Assembly: GCF_016809835.1 (NCBI RefSeq)
Contig: NZ_JAFBIL020000007.1
Span: 124,001-188,000, forward strand
DNA: 64,000 nt
Direction: 5' to 3'
Source: Massilia soli
GTDB taxonomy: Bacteria > Pseudomonadota > Gammaproteobacteria > Burkholderiales > Burkholderiaceae_D
The position numbers and the translations under genes were made by a program. Shown piece by piece: positions 15,479 to 24,355 of this stretch. Each line of letters starts with the position of its first letter. The first letter of the stretch is position 1. A model generated the notes under the pieces. That model was not told where the DNA came from and ran no database searches. It saw only the letters and a program-made list of their open reading frames with translations.

Positions 15479-17842
15479 TCAAAACAGGCTTTTCTGGCGG
15501 CTGGTCAGCGTGTCGAAGTCGTCGTCGACAAACGGCAAAATGGCGTCGGCGACAGGCTGCAGCTGGCGCGTCAGATAGTGCTCGTAATCGATCGCCGAGC
15601 GCCGCACTTCGAGTGGTTCGGGCCCCGCCAGCGTGATCACATACCTGATCCAGCCGCCGTTCTGGTATTGCAGCGGCCGCCCCTGCGCGCGGTTGTATTC
15701 GTCGGCAATACGCGCCGCGCGCACGTGCGGCGGAACGTTGCGCTCGTAGTCCTCGAGCGACCGGCGCAAGCGCTTGCGATACACCAGCAACTCGTCCAGC
15801 TCACCACTTGCCGTGCGGTTCGCATAGTCGCGCACATAATCCTGGTATGGCTCGCCTTTGAATATCTTCGAATACAGCGCTTGCTGGAATTGCTGCGCCA
15901 GCGGCGTCCAGTCGCTGCGCACTGTCTCGAGACCCTTGTAAATCATTTCCTCGCTGCCATCGGCGCGGCGGATCAGTCCGGCATAGCGCTTCTTGCTGCC
16001 CTCGTCGGAACCGCGTATGGTCGGCATCAGGAAGCGCCGGTAGTGCGTTTCGTATTGCAGTTCGAGCGCGCTTTCAAGCGCGAATGCGTCGCGCAGGTGC
16101 TGGGCCAGCCACGTATTCACATGCCTCACCAGCTCGCGGCCGATCACATCGGCGTCGCCATCCGCGTGCGCGCTTTTCAGCGAGACGAACGTGGAATCGG
16201 TGTCGCCGTAGATCACCTCGTAGCCCTTGTCTTCAATCAGCTTGCGCGTCAGGTGCATGATCTCCTGGCCGCGCAAGGTAATCGAAGACGCCAGGCGCGG
16301 ATCGAAGAAGCGGCAGCCGCTCGATCCGAGCACGCCATAGAACGCGTTCATGATAATTTTCAGCGCCTGCGAGAGCGGCTTGTTTGCATCGCGCTTGGCC
16401 TGGTCGCGGCCGTCCGAGATCTGCGTGACAATCGCCGGCAGGCAGTGCTTGGTGCGCGAGAAACGCGCTCCCCGAAAGCCCTCCACCGTATTCTCGTCGC
16501 CGTCGCGCACGCCCTCCACCAGCCCCACTGGATCGATCAGGAAGGTGCGGATGATCGAGGGGTACAGGCTCTTGTAATCGAGCACCAGCACCGAATCGTA
16601 CAGTCCCGACTTTGAATCCATCACGTAGCCGCCCGGGCTGTTTTCCCCGGCGATGTCGCCCAGGTTCGGCGCGACATAGCCTTGCCGGTGCATCATCGGC
16701 ATGTACAGGTGTTCAAACGCCGCCACCGAGCCGCCGCTGCGGTCCACCGCCAGGCCTGTCACGCTGGCGCGTTCCAGCAAGAAGGTCAGCAGCTCGGTCT
16801 TGTCGAAGATGCGGGTGACGAGTTCGCAGTCCTTCAGGTTGTACTTCGCCAGCGCCGGCTTGTCCTCGGCGAAGCGGCGGTCGATCTCGGCCATCCTTTG
16901 ATATGGATTGTCGATCGACTTCCCTTCACCGAGCAGCGTTTGCGACACGTGCTCCAGGCTGAATGAGGAAAAACTCCAGGTCGCCGATTTGAGCGCTTCG
17001 ATACCGTCGATGATCAGGCGCCCGGCCACGCCCGCAAAGTAATGCTGCTGCTTGCCGTGCTCGCGCCATTCCATCTCGCTGCCGTCGCGGCCCAGTCGCA
17101 GGGGTACCTTGTTCCGCTCGGCGTGGCGCTGCAGCACGCGCAGGTCGAACTGCACCACGTTCCATCCGATGATGACATCGGGATCGTAGCGCGCGAACCA
17201 GGCGTTGAGCTTCTCCAGCATTACCGCGTGGCTGCCGCAGTATTCCAGGTCGAAGTCGAGTTCCTGGTTGCCGCCATTCGGCGGCCCGAGCATATACACC
17301 TGGCGCTGCCCGCATCCTTCCAGCGCAATCGAATACAGCTCGCCGTGGGCTGTCGTTTCGATATCCAGCGATGCCAGCGTGAGGCGCGGTCGGTATCCCG
17401 GCGCAGGTTTCAAGACACCATCGAGCAAGGGGCCGCGCTGGTCCGCGACGCGGCCGCCGAACCAGACCGGCGCCGTGATAAAGCGTTCCATCAGGTAGCG
17501 CTCGGGCGGGCGCACATCGGATTCGTAGACGTCGATGCCATATTCGCGCAGGCGCTTAGCCAGCTTGAGCAATTGGCGGTACTGGGCACAGTACAGGCCG
17601 ATAACAGGACGGTGATGGAAATCGGCGAGGGACAGCGGGCGCAGTTCCCAGGATTTCTCGTCGCGTAACACCTTCTCGGCTTGTTCGCGCTGTTCGTCGG
17701 GAATGAAGGCGACGGACGGATGCGGCGCAAGCCTGATCTGGCGCGGTCCGTTATCGGTCGCGAGCCAGAAGTCGACTTCCGTCCCGGCTGCCGTATCGCG
17801 CCAGTGACGGGTTAATAGAAATCCCTGCTGTAGTTGGTCCAA
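15479..17842 (-). CDS. polB: DNA polymerase II
   Basis: Family-B DNA polymerase of 787 residues (E. coli Pol II has 783). The N-terminal 3-5 exonuclease carries LDIETT (ExoI) and [19 protein letters not shown] (ExoII). The polymerase motifs are [13 protein letters not shown] (motif A), [13 protein letters not shown] (motif B) and YGDTDSTFV (motif C). In E. coli the gene is SOS-induced and serves translesion synthesis and replication restart. It is divergent from the small unknown gene at 17905 across 62 bases; I do not see a convincing LexA box in that gap. Confidence 0.96.
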   Translation of the reverse strand: MDQLQQGFLLTRHWRDTAAGTEVDFWLATDNGPRQIRLAPHPSVAFIPDEQREQAEKVLRDEKSWELRPLSLADFHHRPVIGLYCAQYRQLLKLAKRLREYGIDVYESDVRPPERYLMERFITAPVWFGGRVADQRGPLLDGVLKPAPGYRPRLTLASLDIETTAHGELYSIALEGCGQRQVYMLGPPNGGNQELDFDLEYCGSHAVMLEKLNAWFARYDPDVIIGWNVVQFDLRVLQRHAERNKVPLRLGRDGSEMEWREHGKQQHYFAGVAGRLIIDGIEALKSATWSFSSFSLEHVSQTLLGEGKSIDNPYQRMAEIDRRFAEDKPALAKYNLKDCELVTRIFDKTELLTFLLERASVTGLAVDRSGGSVAAFEHLYMPMMHRQGYVAPNLGDIAGENSPGGYVMDSKSGLYDSVLVLDYKSLYPSIIRTFLIDPVGLVEGVRDGDENTVEGFRGARFSRTKHCLPAIVTQISDGRDQAKRDANKPLSQALKIIMNAFYGVLGSSGCRFFDPRLASSITLRGQEIMHLTRKLIEDKGYEVIYGDTDSTFVSLKSAHADGDADVIGRELVRHVNTWLAQHLRDAFALESALELQYETHYRRFLMPTIRGSDEGSKKRYAGLIRRADGSEEMIYKGLETVRSDWTPLAQQFQQALYSKIFKGEPYQDYVRDYANRTASGELDELLVYRKRLRRSLEDYERNVPPHVRAARIADEYNRAQGRPLQYQNGGWIRYVITLAGPEPLEVRRSAIDYEHYLTRQLQPVADAILPFVDDDFDTLTSRQKSLF

Positions 17843-17904
17843 CGTCCGGCCTTTAAATGTTACCCTCTAAGCCATTTTAAATTCTCGCAGCGATCGGCAC
17901 GACA

Positions 17905-18615
17905 ATGACCACTACCGACCTTCCCTTCCGCGCCACGACTGAACAAGCCTGCGCATGGCTGGAGCAGCAGGCCGCCGGCCCCTGGACGCTGGCGCGGCTG
18001 ATCGAAAGCGGACTGACTCCTTATGTCTGGCTCGATTACGATGCCGCCTATCCCGAGCTGTTCGGCGACGCCAATGGCGGCTATGCGGCGCCGGTTTTCT
18101 TCGAAGGCGATACCCAGCGCCTTGCGGCCGGCAGCGACGATGTGCTGATCACGATGACCAAGGACGCCTACAAGATCGTGGCAACGCTGCCGCCACCTGG
18201 GTTTAGACGCTCGCTCGACGAGTTGCGTTTCCAGAAAAAGGACCTGGAGCGCCTGGCCGCCCAACTCAAGCGCGATGCGGAACCCAAGCCCGTCAAGATC
18301 GAGACGGCGCAGGAATCGCGCGACGGCATCAACACGGAACAGGTCCTGGCCGCCTTCGGCATGCTGGTGCGCATTGACCTTGCCAAGGCGCTTGCCGATG
18401 GCGGCGGAATCTTTGGCGATGAAGGCGCCCGCATCAAGGGCAGCATCAGGAAATCGAAAAAGCATGCGCTGTGGAATCCGGTCACGCTGGCGCTCGGACT
18501 GAACGACATGTACCGGGTACCGATCTCACGTTTAAGCAAAACGTTCAAAGCGCACGCCTTCCTTGACGGCTGGGATGCGCAATGGACGCATACCCTGGCG
18601 CTGCTGGGCAAGTAA
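17905..18615 (+). CDS. Conserved hypothetical protein
   Basis: A 236-residue soluble protein I do not recognise. Residues ~10-40 (TEQACAWLEQQAAGPWTLARLIESGLTP in pattern) resemble a small helix-turn-helix-like N-terminus, followed by a beta-rich part (~43-95), a charged coil with DLERLAAQLKRDAEPKPVK (~112-132) and a C-terminal helical domain. It looks cytoplasmic; no catalytic motif is evident. The gene abuts the convergent gene at 18616 with no spacer. Confidence 0.65.
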   Translation: MTTTDLPFRATTEQACAWLEQQAAGPWTLARLIESGLTPYVWLDYDAAYPELFGDANGGYAAPVFFEGDTQRLAAGSDDVLITMTKDAYKIVATLPPPGFRRSLDELRFQKKDLERLAAQLKRDAEPKPVKIETAQESRDGINTEQVLAAFGMLVRIDLAKALADGGGIFGDEGARIKGSIRKSKKHALWNPVTLALGLNDMYRVPISRLSKTFKAHAFLDGWDAQWTHTLALLGK

Positions 18616-19155
18616 TCAGTCCGGCGCGTCCAGCACAAAAATCGCCCACGCCTTGGCGGGCGTTTTTTCGGTTGGCTTTTCAATTTGTACCTGCGCGCAG
18701 TCTTCCGCTGCCAGGCTGCGCCAGTTCGGGATTCCCGCATTGGCGAAGGCCGCGGTGGCCTTCGAGCCGAGGCTGAGGTCCAGCGCCAGCCGTGCGTTGC
18801 GCGGCTCGGTCTTGGCATAGTTCACGCCGCGCAGTTCGAAGCCGTAAGCAGCCAGCCACGATTCCCATGAGCCCGATTCCACACCGGCCACGATACGCTT
18901 GAGGATGTCTTCCAGCGACAGGCCTTTCTTGACCACCGCGCGCAGCACCGCCAGCGACGGCGCGTAGAGCGGATTGGCCCCTTCCTTGCCGGCGCCGTGC
19001 TCGGCAATCGCCTTCAATTCCTTCGAGAACGCCGCGTCGCGCTCGGTGTAGTCGCGCATGCGCGAGTAGAAACCGGCGTCGAGGAAGGGATTGTCCGGCC
19101 GCCCGCCTGGCGCGTCGGTGGTTTTCGGGGCGGGAGCTTGTTTGTTCTTGGTCAT
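18616..19155 (-). CDS. Conserved hypothetical protein
   Basis: A 179-residue soluble protein of unknown function. It has a Pro/Ala-rich N-terminus (~1-22), a helical middle with ERDAAFSKELKAIAEHG, and a C-terminal part ending AWAIFVLDAPD. No signal peptide, membrane segment or known motif is seen. Its last base directly abuts the last base of the convergent gene at 17905-18615, so the two transcripts must terminate inside one another. Confidence 0.6.
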   Translation of the reverse strand: MTKNKQAPAPKTTDAPGGRPDNPFLDAGFYSRMRDYTERDAAFSKELKAIAEHGAGKEGANPLYAPSLAVLRAVVKKGLSLEDILKRIVAGVESGSWESWLAAYGFELRGVNYAKTEPRNARLALDLSLGSKATAAFANAGIPNWRSLAAEDCAQVQIEKPTEKTPAKAWAIFVLDAPD

Positions 19156-19300
19156 GGAGTGAGGCCTGTGTGTGAAGGCCGTAGTTTAGCACCTCGCCCT
19201 GCCGGCAACACCGGGTCCGGCGACGCGCGCGTCCTGCTCGATTAGCTTTTTTGAATTATGATGAATCAGTCCACATTTTCACTCGTTAGGAGAAATCAGC

Positions 19301-19690
19301 ATGTCAGGCTACAGCATCAACATTGAAGAAAAGACGCTCGCGAGCGATAACTTCCGCGAAGTTCTCTACACCACCAAGCGCAGCCAGCTGGTGATCATGA
19401 CCCTCAAGGCGGGCGAAGAAATCGGCATGGAGCACCATACCGGACACGACCAGTTCATCCGCGTCGAAGAAGGCGAAGGCGTGGCGATCCTGGACGGTGA
19501 GCGGCACGAGTTGCGAGATGGAACGGCCGTTGTCATTCCAGCCGGCACCGAGCACAACGTCATCAACACCTCGACGGACTCACCGATGCGCCTGTACTCC
19601 TTGTACATGCCGCCGGAGCATCCGGACGGCATCGTGCACAAGACCAAGGCCGAAGCCGACGAGTACGAGAAAACCCACCACGAAGACTGA
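19301..19690 (+). CDS. Cupin domain protein
   Basis: A 129-residue single-domain cupin. Motif 1 contains the metal ligands in GMEHHTGHDQFIRVEEGEG (His-His...Glu, ~44-63) and motif 2 has VIPAGTEHNVINTS (~81-94) with the final His. A beta barrel of this kind binds Mn/Fe/Zn; members annotated mannose-6-phosphate isomerase-like often sense or bind small ligands. A ribosome binding site AGGAG precedes the ATG at 19301. Function not predictable. Confidence 0.88.
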   Translation: MSGYSINIEEKTLASDNFREVLYTTKRSQLVIMTLKAGEEIGMEHHTGHDQFIRVEEGEGVAILDGERHELRDGTAVVIPAGTEHNVINTSTDSPMRLYSLYMPPEHPDGIVHKTKAEADEYEKTHHED

Positions 19691-19794
19691 TTGTCGTGAC
19701 GCACTGACCCGCAGTTAACAAAGGCGGGTCAGGCAAAGTGGAATGTTGTACTATCGGCATTCCATTTCTTGCCGTGAGACATCACGCGACAATC

Positions 19795-20328
19795 ATGAAA
19801 AAAGCGCGTCTCTTCGGTTTACAGTTTTATATCACCTTGTTCATTGCCGGTGTCGTCACCACCCTGGCGCACGAACTGGGCCACTGGGCAGTCGGCAAAT
19901 TGTTCGGCTTTGAGATGAGCTTCCGCCTGAATGGCGTCTCTACCCTGTCTCCCGTCATCCCGTTCTCGCGAGCCATGTTCGACCTGGGCGGTCCGGCCGT
20001 CACCGTGCTCCAGGGCGTCGTTGCGTACGCCGTTCTCAAGCGAACGCAGTCGCAGCTGGCGTTCGCATTTCTCTACCAGGCCGCATTCATGCGGGTCGTG
20101 GCGTCGTTGGTCAGCCTGTACTTCCTGAACGACGAAGCCCGTCTCAGCCTCTACTTCGGCTTGCCCGCATGGACCTTGCCGGCGCTGGTCAGCGGCCTGC
20201 TGGTCGTTCTTGCGTGGGCCGGCAGCAAGCGGATCGGCACCACCTGGAAAGACCAGTTGCTGTGCTATCTGGTGGCGTCGGTGACGGTGGCGGCCGTCGT
20301 GGGTACCGACATGGTTCTTTTCCGCTAG
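19795..20328 (+). CDS. Membrane M50-like metalloprotease-type protein
   Basis: A 177-residue membrane protein with four to five hydrophobic helices. The first helix carries HELGHWAVGKLFGF (~26-39), an HExxH zinc motif within a membrane segment as in site-2 protease-like M50 proteins. The second M50 motif is only suggested by FDLGGPAVTVLQG (~65-77), which resembles the NLLP/DG region in position. The ATG at 19795 is chosen because it directly precedes the first membrane helix. Whether it is an active peptidase is uncertain; short M50-like proteins are often uncharacterised. Confidence 0.7.
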   Translation: MKKARLFGLQFYITLFIAGVVTTLAHELGHWAVGKLFGFEMSFRLNGVSTLSPVIPFSRAMFDLGGPAVTVLQGVVAYAVLKRTQSQLAFAFLYQAAFMRVVASLVSLYFLNDEARLSLYFGLPAWTLPALVSGLLVVLAWAGSKRIGTTWKDQLLCYLVASVTVAAVVGTDMVLFR

Positions 20329-20340
20329 CGCCTGCCACGT

Positions 20341-21216
20341 TCAAAGCTGCTTCGCGCTGAACGTATCGCAGGCTTCCACCTGCCCGCTATCGATGCCTTT
20401 CTTGAACCAGCGCGCGCGCTGCTCCGATGAGCCGTGCGTGAACGAGTCCGGCACCACCTGTCCTTGCGAACGGCGCTGCATCGCATCGTCGCCGATCGCG
20501 CTGGCGGCGTGCAGTGCCGCTTCCACGTCACCCTGCTCCAGAATGGCGCGTGAGCGGTTGGCGTGGTGGGCCCACAAGCCGGCGTAGCAGTCGGCCTGCA
20601 GCTCCATGCGCACCGACATCTGATTGGCCTGGGTTTCCGCCATGCGCTGCTGCGCGCCGCGCACCTTCTCGGAGATGCCGGTAATCGTTTGCACGTGGTG
20701 GCCGACCTCGTGCGCGATCACATACGCCTGCGCGAATTCGCTCGATACCTGGAAGCGGTCCTGCATCAGCTGGTAGAAGCTGAGGTCGATATAGATCTGC
20801 TGGTCGGCCGGGCAGTAGAACGGGCCGCTGGCGCTCTGGCCGGTGCCGCACGCGGTGCGGGTGGCGCCCGAGAACAGGATCAGCTTCGGCTTGACGTAGC
20901 TGCCGCCATTCGCCCGGAACAGCTCCGACCAGGTATCCTCGGTGTCGGCCAGCACGGTCGACACCATCGCCGCCTTGCGGTCCGATGCCGGCGGCGCCTG
21001 GGCCGGGCCTTGCTGGACTGGAGCGACCTGTCCCGAGCCGCCGCTCAACATGTCGAGCATCGTCAGCGGATTAACGCCGAACACGGCCGATCCAATCAGC
21101 GCAAGCACGATGGTACCGATGCCGATCGACTTGCCGCCCAGGCCAAACCCGCCGCCGCCACCGCTGCCGCGCCGGTCTTCCACGTTATCGCTTTGGCGAT
21201 TGCCTTCCCATTTCAT
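20341..21216 (-). CDS. ypfJ: YpfJ/KPN_02809-type neutral zinc metallopeptidase
   Basis: A 291-residue membrane-anchored putative zinc metallopeptidase. The start MKWEGNRQSDNVEDRRG matches the family N-terminus and is preceded by GGAGAAG, so it is chosen over the ATG 18 bases upstream. A Gly-rich stretch and one transmembrane helix (~30-55) are followed by the soluble domain with AHEVGHHVQTITG (HExxH). QADCYAGLWAHHA contains the likely third ligand Asp. The family is widespread in proteobacteria; the substrate is unknown. Confidence 0.92.
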   Translation of the reverse strand: MKWEGNRQSDNVEDRRGSGGGGGFGLGGKSIGIGTIVLALIGSAVFGVNPLTMLDMLSGGSGQVAPVQQGPAQAPPASDRKAAMVSTVLADTEDTWSELFRANGGSYVKPKLILFSGATRTACGTGQSASGPFYCPADQQIYIDLSFYQLMQDRFQVSSEFAQAYVIAHEVGHHVQTITGISEKVRGAQQRMAETQANQMSVRMELQADCYAGLWAHHANRSRAILEQGDVEAALHAASAIGDDAMQRRSQGQVVPDSFTHGSSEQRARWFKKGIDSGQVEACDTFSAKQL

Positions 21217-21539
21217 GATCTTCTCCAGCGTCATTTGTGATTTCGATAAGAGACTTTACGCTGGATCTGAAATAGTTGGCGCAACGCAGGCACGGCAAGC
21301 GGGCACGGCCGACATGTCAATTGACACGCCCAGCGGACGGGACCGTAATCTTCTCCTACACCGCCGAAATTCCGTCCTATAGTGCTAGTAGACGGGAGCG
21401 CCTCGCGGCCTGCCGCCTGGGCGAGCACCCTTTTTTCAACCTGATGAACCTGTGCCTTGTGGTTGCCATGTTCAGACATTCCGCTCGCCGAGTGCCTTTT
21501 CGACGACAGCCCGGCCGGCAACGGTTCTGGAGATATGTC
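21217..21539. other. Divergent non-coding region
   Basis: A 323-base gap between ypfJ (leftward) and the small exported protein (rightward). It holds a perfect 12-bp palindrome TGTCAATTGACA at 21315-21326, whose right half reads TTGACA and may be a -35 element, and TATAGT at 21378-21383. A GC-rich hairpin-like stretch followed by TTTTTT lies at about 21395-21437. No gene is evident. Confidence 0.5.
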
Positions 21540-21977
21540 ATGAAATCCCTGGTAATAGCCGCAGCCCTCGCCGCCTTTGCGTTGCCTGCCGCAGCGCAAA
21601 CGCCGTCCGACCTCGGTCAGGTTACGATCACCCGCGATGCGCCACGGTCGATCGAACTGCCCGCCAAATTCAGCCGCATGCGAAGCGGCGAATTCGACAG
21701 CCTGCAAGGCGTCTACGACTTGTCCAACGGCGACACGATGTCCATGATGAAGCGCATTAACCGCAAGTTCATCCAGGTCGGCGACGGCTCCCGCACCGAA
21801 GTGATTGCGGTGGGGGACTATGATTTTGTCTCGCTCGACGAGAAGTATCGGGTGGTCCTGTCGCCACCGGTTGACGGCGAAGTGACCGGCTACCTGCTGA
21901 TCGACACCCGCAAGGGCGACCGCGCGCTATCGCAGGCGCCAATCGTCGTGCATCCCGTGCGTTTCGCGATGAATTGA
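21540..21977 (+). CDS. Exported hypothetical protein
   Basis: A 145-residue exported protein. It has a signal peptide with cleavage after AAA/AAAQ near residue 19-20, then a soluble beta-rich domain with IELPAKFSRMRSGEFDSLQG and YDLSNGDTMSM. No known family recognised. The ATG at 21540 is preceded by TGGAGA and starts the signal peptide; the upstream open frame lacks homologous character. Confidence 0.72.
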   Translation: MKSLVIAAALAAFALPAAAQTPSDLGQVTITRDAPRSIELPAKFSRMRSGEFDSLQGVYDLSNGDTMSMMKRINRKFIQVGDGSRTEVIAVGDYDFVSLDEKYRVVLSPPVDGEVTGYLLIDTRKGDRALSQAPIVVHPVRFAMN

Positions 21978-22066
21978 GCAAGCTCGGGGCCGGCGCCCGG
22001 CCCCGGGTTTTTGCCCCGTTCGATTGATTTTTGTTGGAGAACAAGGTTGCCATTTAAAATGGCAAC

Positions 22067-22843
22067 ATGAACACCGACCTGCTCGTCTCCACCCTCACCC
22101 ATGTTGTCCTGCTGCCGCCGGTTTGCTTGCTGCTGGGCCTGCTAGTCGGACTGTCGCTCCTGCGCCGCAAACCGCGGGCTGGCCGGGCGCTGGCCGGGGT
22201 GTCGCTGGGATTGCTGCTGGTGCTGTTTACCAATGCCGGCGCGCGCCTGCTGATCGCCCCGCTGGAACGGCTGGCGCCGCCGCTCGACCTGGCGCGCGTC
22301 GAGGGCGCCGGCGCCATTGTCGTGCTTGCCGCCGGCCGGCTGGAACACGCGCCCGAGTACGGCGGCCACGACATTCCCGACCTGACCGCGCTGGCGCGCC
22401 TGCGCTACGGCGCGCGCCTGCAGCACCAGACCGGCCTGCCATTGCTGGTCACCGGCGGCAATGCCTCGGCGGGCCACGAGCCGAAAGCGCGCAGCATGGC
22501 GCGCGCCTTGCGCGACGATTTCCGCACGCCTGTCATGTGGGTCGAGGAAGCCTCGGACACCACGTTTGAAAACGCGCTATTTTCCGCACGCATCCTGAAG
22601 GCTGCCAAGGTGCAGCGTATCCTGCTGGTCACCGACGCCATGCACATGGCCCGCGCCGAGCGCGTGTTCGCGCGCAGCGGCCTGCAGGTCATTGCTGCGC
22701 CAACCATGTTCTATGGCGCTGGACCGCTGACGCCGCTGGACTTCGTGCCAAGCGCATCGGCACTGCAGAAATCCTACTACGCAAGCTACGAGCTGGCCGG
22801 CCTCGCCTGGTACCGCCTGCGCGAAGCCATCGGCCGCAACTAA
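22067..22843 (+). CDS. YdcF/ElyC-family (DUF218) membrane protein
   Basis: A 258-residue protein with two N-terminal transmembrane helices (~8-30 and 42-62) and a periplasmic DUF218 domain. The family pattern includes AIVVLAAGRLEHAPEYGG (~83-100), LLVTGGNAS (~125-133), TTFENALFSARIL (~165-177) and LVTDAMHMARAERVFARSG (~186-204). E. coli ElyC of this type is 259 residues and influences envelope (lipid carrier) metabolism; SanA/YdcF are relatives. The beta-helix gene follows after nine bases, suggesting a two-gene operon. Confidence 0.88.
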   Translation: MNTDLLVSTLTHVVLLPPVCLLLGLLVGLSLLRRKPRAGRALAGVSLGLLLVLFTNAGARLLIAPLERLAPPLDLARVEGAGAIVVLAAGRLEHAPEYGGHDIPDLTALARLRYGARLQHQTGLPLLVTGGNASAGHEPKARSMARALRDDFRTPVMWVEEASDTTFENALFSARILKAAKVQRILLVTDAMHMARAERVFARSGLQVIAAPTMFYGAGPLTPLDFVPSASALQKSYYASYELAGLAWYRLREAIGRN

Positions 22844-22852
22844 GAAGATCCA

Positions 22853-24280
22853 ATGCCCAAGAAATCCCGGCGCCGTTCGCCACCGTTTAAAAAAATCGCC
22901 ATTGCCCTGCTGCTGATCGTCGTCTTCATCGCCGCCGCCATCGCGTGGACCCTGGAAAGCATGGCGCTGCCGCCGCGCCAGTTGGGTCCTGTGCTGGAGG
23001 GCCGCCTGGCCGGCGCCGGCTTGACCGGTTTGGGCGCCTGGGTCGCCCGTACGTTCAACGAGCGCGACCGCGGCGCGCCGCTGGCGGCGCTGCCCGCCTT
23101 GCGGGTCGGCGCGCAGGCGCTGTCGATCGGTCCTGCGTCGGCCGGCAACGTGGTGCCGGTCGAGCACGAGGAGGCCGCCATCCGCGCGCTCGAAAAGGCC
23201 CAGCCTGGCGACGTGATCACCTTTGCGCCTGGCACCTACCGCTTCAACGGCCGCCCCTACCTGGCAACCAGCAGCGCCAGCGGCGTCACGGTGCGCGCCG
23301 GCAGGCCCGGCACCGTGACGCTGGAGTTCGAACTGCGCGAAGGCTTCCTGATCGCTTCGCCCAACTGGACGTTTGAAAACCTGCACATTCGCGGCACCTG
23401 CGACGTGCAGGCAGGCTGCGAGCATGCCTTCCACGTGATCGGCGGCGGCGCCGGATTCGTCGCCCGAAACAACACCGTGACTGACTTCAATACGCCGTTC
23501 AAGATTGACGGCAATGGCAGTGCCTATCCAGACAACGGGGTAATCGAACACAATTCGATCCGCAATACCAGCGCGCGCGACACCGTCGGTTCCGTCAGCG
23601 CGATCGAGCTTGTCGCCGCGAGCAACTGGGCGATTCGCGCCAACCTGGTCAGCGACTTCGCCAAGGAAAAAGGCGACCGCACCAGCTACGGCCTGCAGGC
23701 GCGCGGCGGCGGCAAGGGCAACCGCATCGAGCGCAATGTGGTGGTGTGCGAGCAGCGCCTGCGCGGCGCGCCCGGGCTGCGCATCGGCGTGTCGCTGGGC
23801 GGCGCGGGCAGCACGGTGTCGCAATGCCGCGGCAAGCGCTGCGCCGCCGAACAGGATGGCGGCGTGATCGACGCCAACCTGGTCGCGTCGTGCTCCGACG
23901 AAGGCATCCACCTGCAGCGCGCCGCGGCAACGGCGATCACCCACAATACCGTGCTCGACACCGCGGGCGTGGCGGTGCTGTCGCCGGAAAGCAGCGCCAC
24001 CATCCACGGCAACATCATCGATGGGCGGATCGTCGCGCGCGCCGGCGCGGCCATCGACGCAGACGACAACCTCGACACCGGCGTCACCCGCCTGCTGACC
24101 GGAGCGCACCCGTTGCGCGCGCTGTTTGTCGCAGCCGACAGCATGAACCTGCGCTGGCGCGGCGACCCGCCAAGGCGCGGCGCGGTGCCGCTGGCCGGCG
24201 CCGACCTGTGCGGAACCACCCGCCCCACCGACCCTGCGTACGGCGCGTTCGAGGACTTCGCCGCCTGCCTTACAAATTAG
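22853..24280 (+). CDS. Membrane-anchored right-handed beta-helix protein
   Basis: A 475-residue protein with a basic N-terminus and one transmembrane anchor (~14-35), then a parallel beta-helix (pectate-lyase-like) domain. Repeating strand/turn units such as NWTFENLHIRG, GFVARNNTVTDF, NGVIEHNSIRNT and AITHNTVLDTAGVAVLSP contain the stacked Asn positions typical of this fold. Two cysteine pairs may stabilise it. The fold suggests polysaccharide or cell-wall interaction, but no catalytic residues can be assigned. It is probably co-expressed with the upstream YdcF-like gene. Confidence 0.82.
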   Translation: MPKKSRRRSPPFKKIAIALLLIVVFIAAAIAWTLESMALPPRQLGPVLEGRLAGAGLTGLGAWVARTFNERDRGAPLAALPALRVGAQALSIGPASAGNVVPVEHEEAAIRALEKAQPGDVITFAPGTYRFNGRPYLATSSASGVTVRAGRPGTVTLEFELREGFLIASPNWTFENLHIRGTCDVQAGCEHAFHVIGGGAGFVARNNTVTDFNTPFKIDGNGSAYPDNGVIEHNSIRNTSARDTVGSVSAIELVAASNWAIRANLVSDFAKEKGDRTSYGLQARGGGKGNRIERNVVVCEQRLRGAPGLRIGVSLGGAGSTVSQCRGKRCAAEQDGGVIDANLVASCSDEGIHLQRAAATAITHNTVLDTAGVAVLSPESSATIHGNIIDGRIVARAGAAIDADDNLDTGVTRLLTGAHPLRALFVAADSMNLRWRGDPPRRGAVPLAGADLCGTTRPTDPAYGAFEDFAACLTN

Positions 24281-24306
24281 CGAAAGTCTTCTACATTTGC
24301 CCCCGG

Positions 24307-24312
24307 TATAAT
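24307..24312 (+). promoter_or_regulatory. -10 element before DUF4214-FKBP gene
   Basis: TATAAT at 24307-24312, 44 bases before the start codon of the lipoprotein gene. No good -35 is seen. Confidence 0.5.
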
Positions 24313-24355
24313 CTTTCAGATTTACAAGCCACCTTTTGCTGACCGAAAGCGCGTG

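Noticed and set aside
17843-17904. LexA box in front of polB
   Set aside because: No CTGT-N8-ACAG match was visible in the short divergent gap, so SOS control is not claimed.
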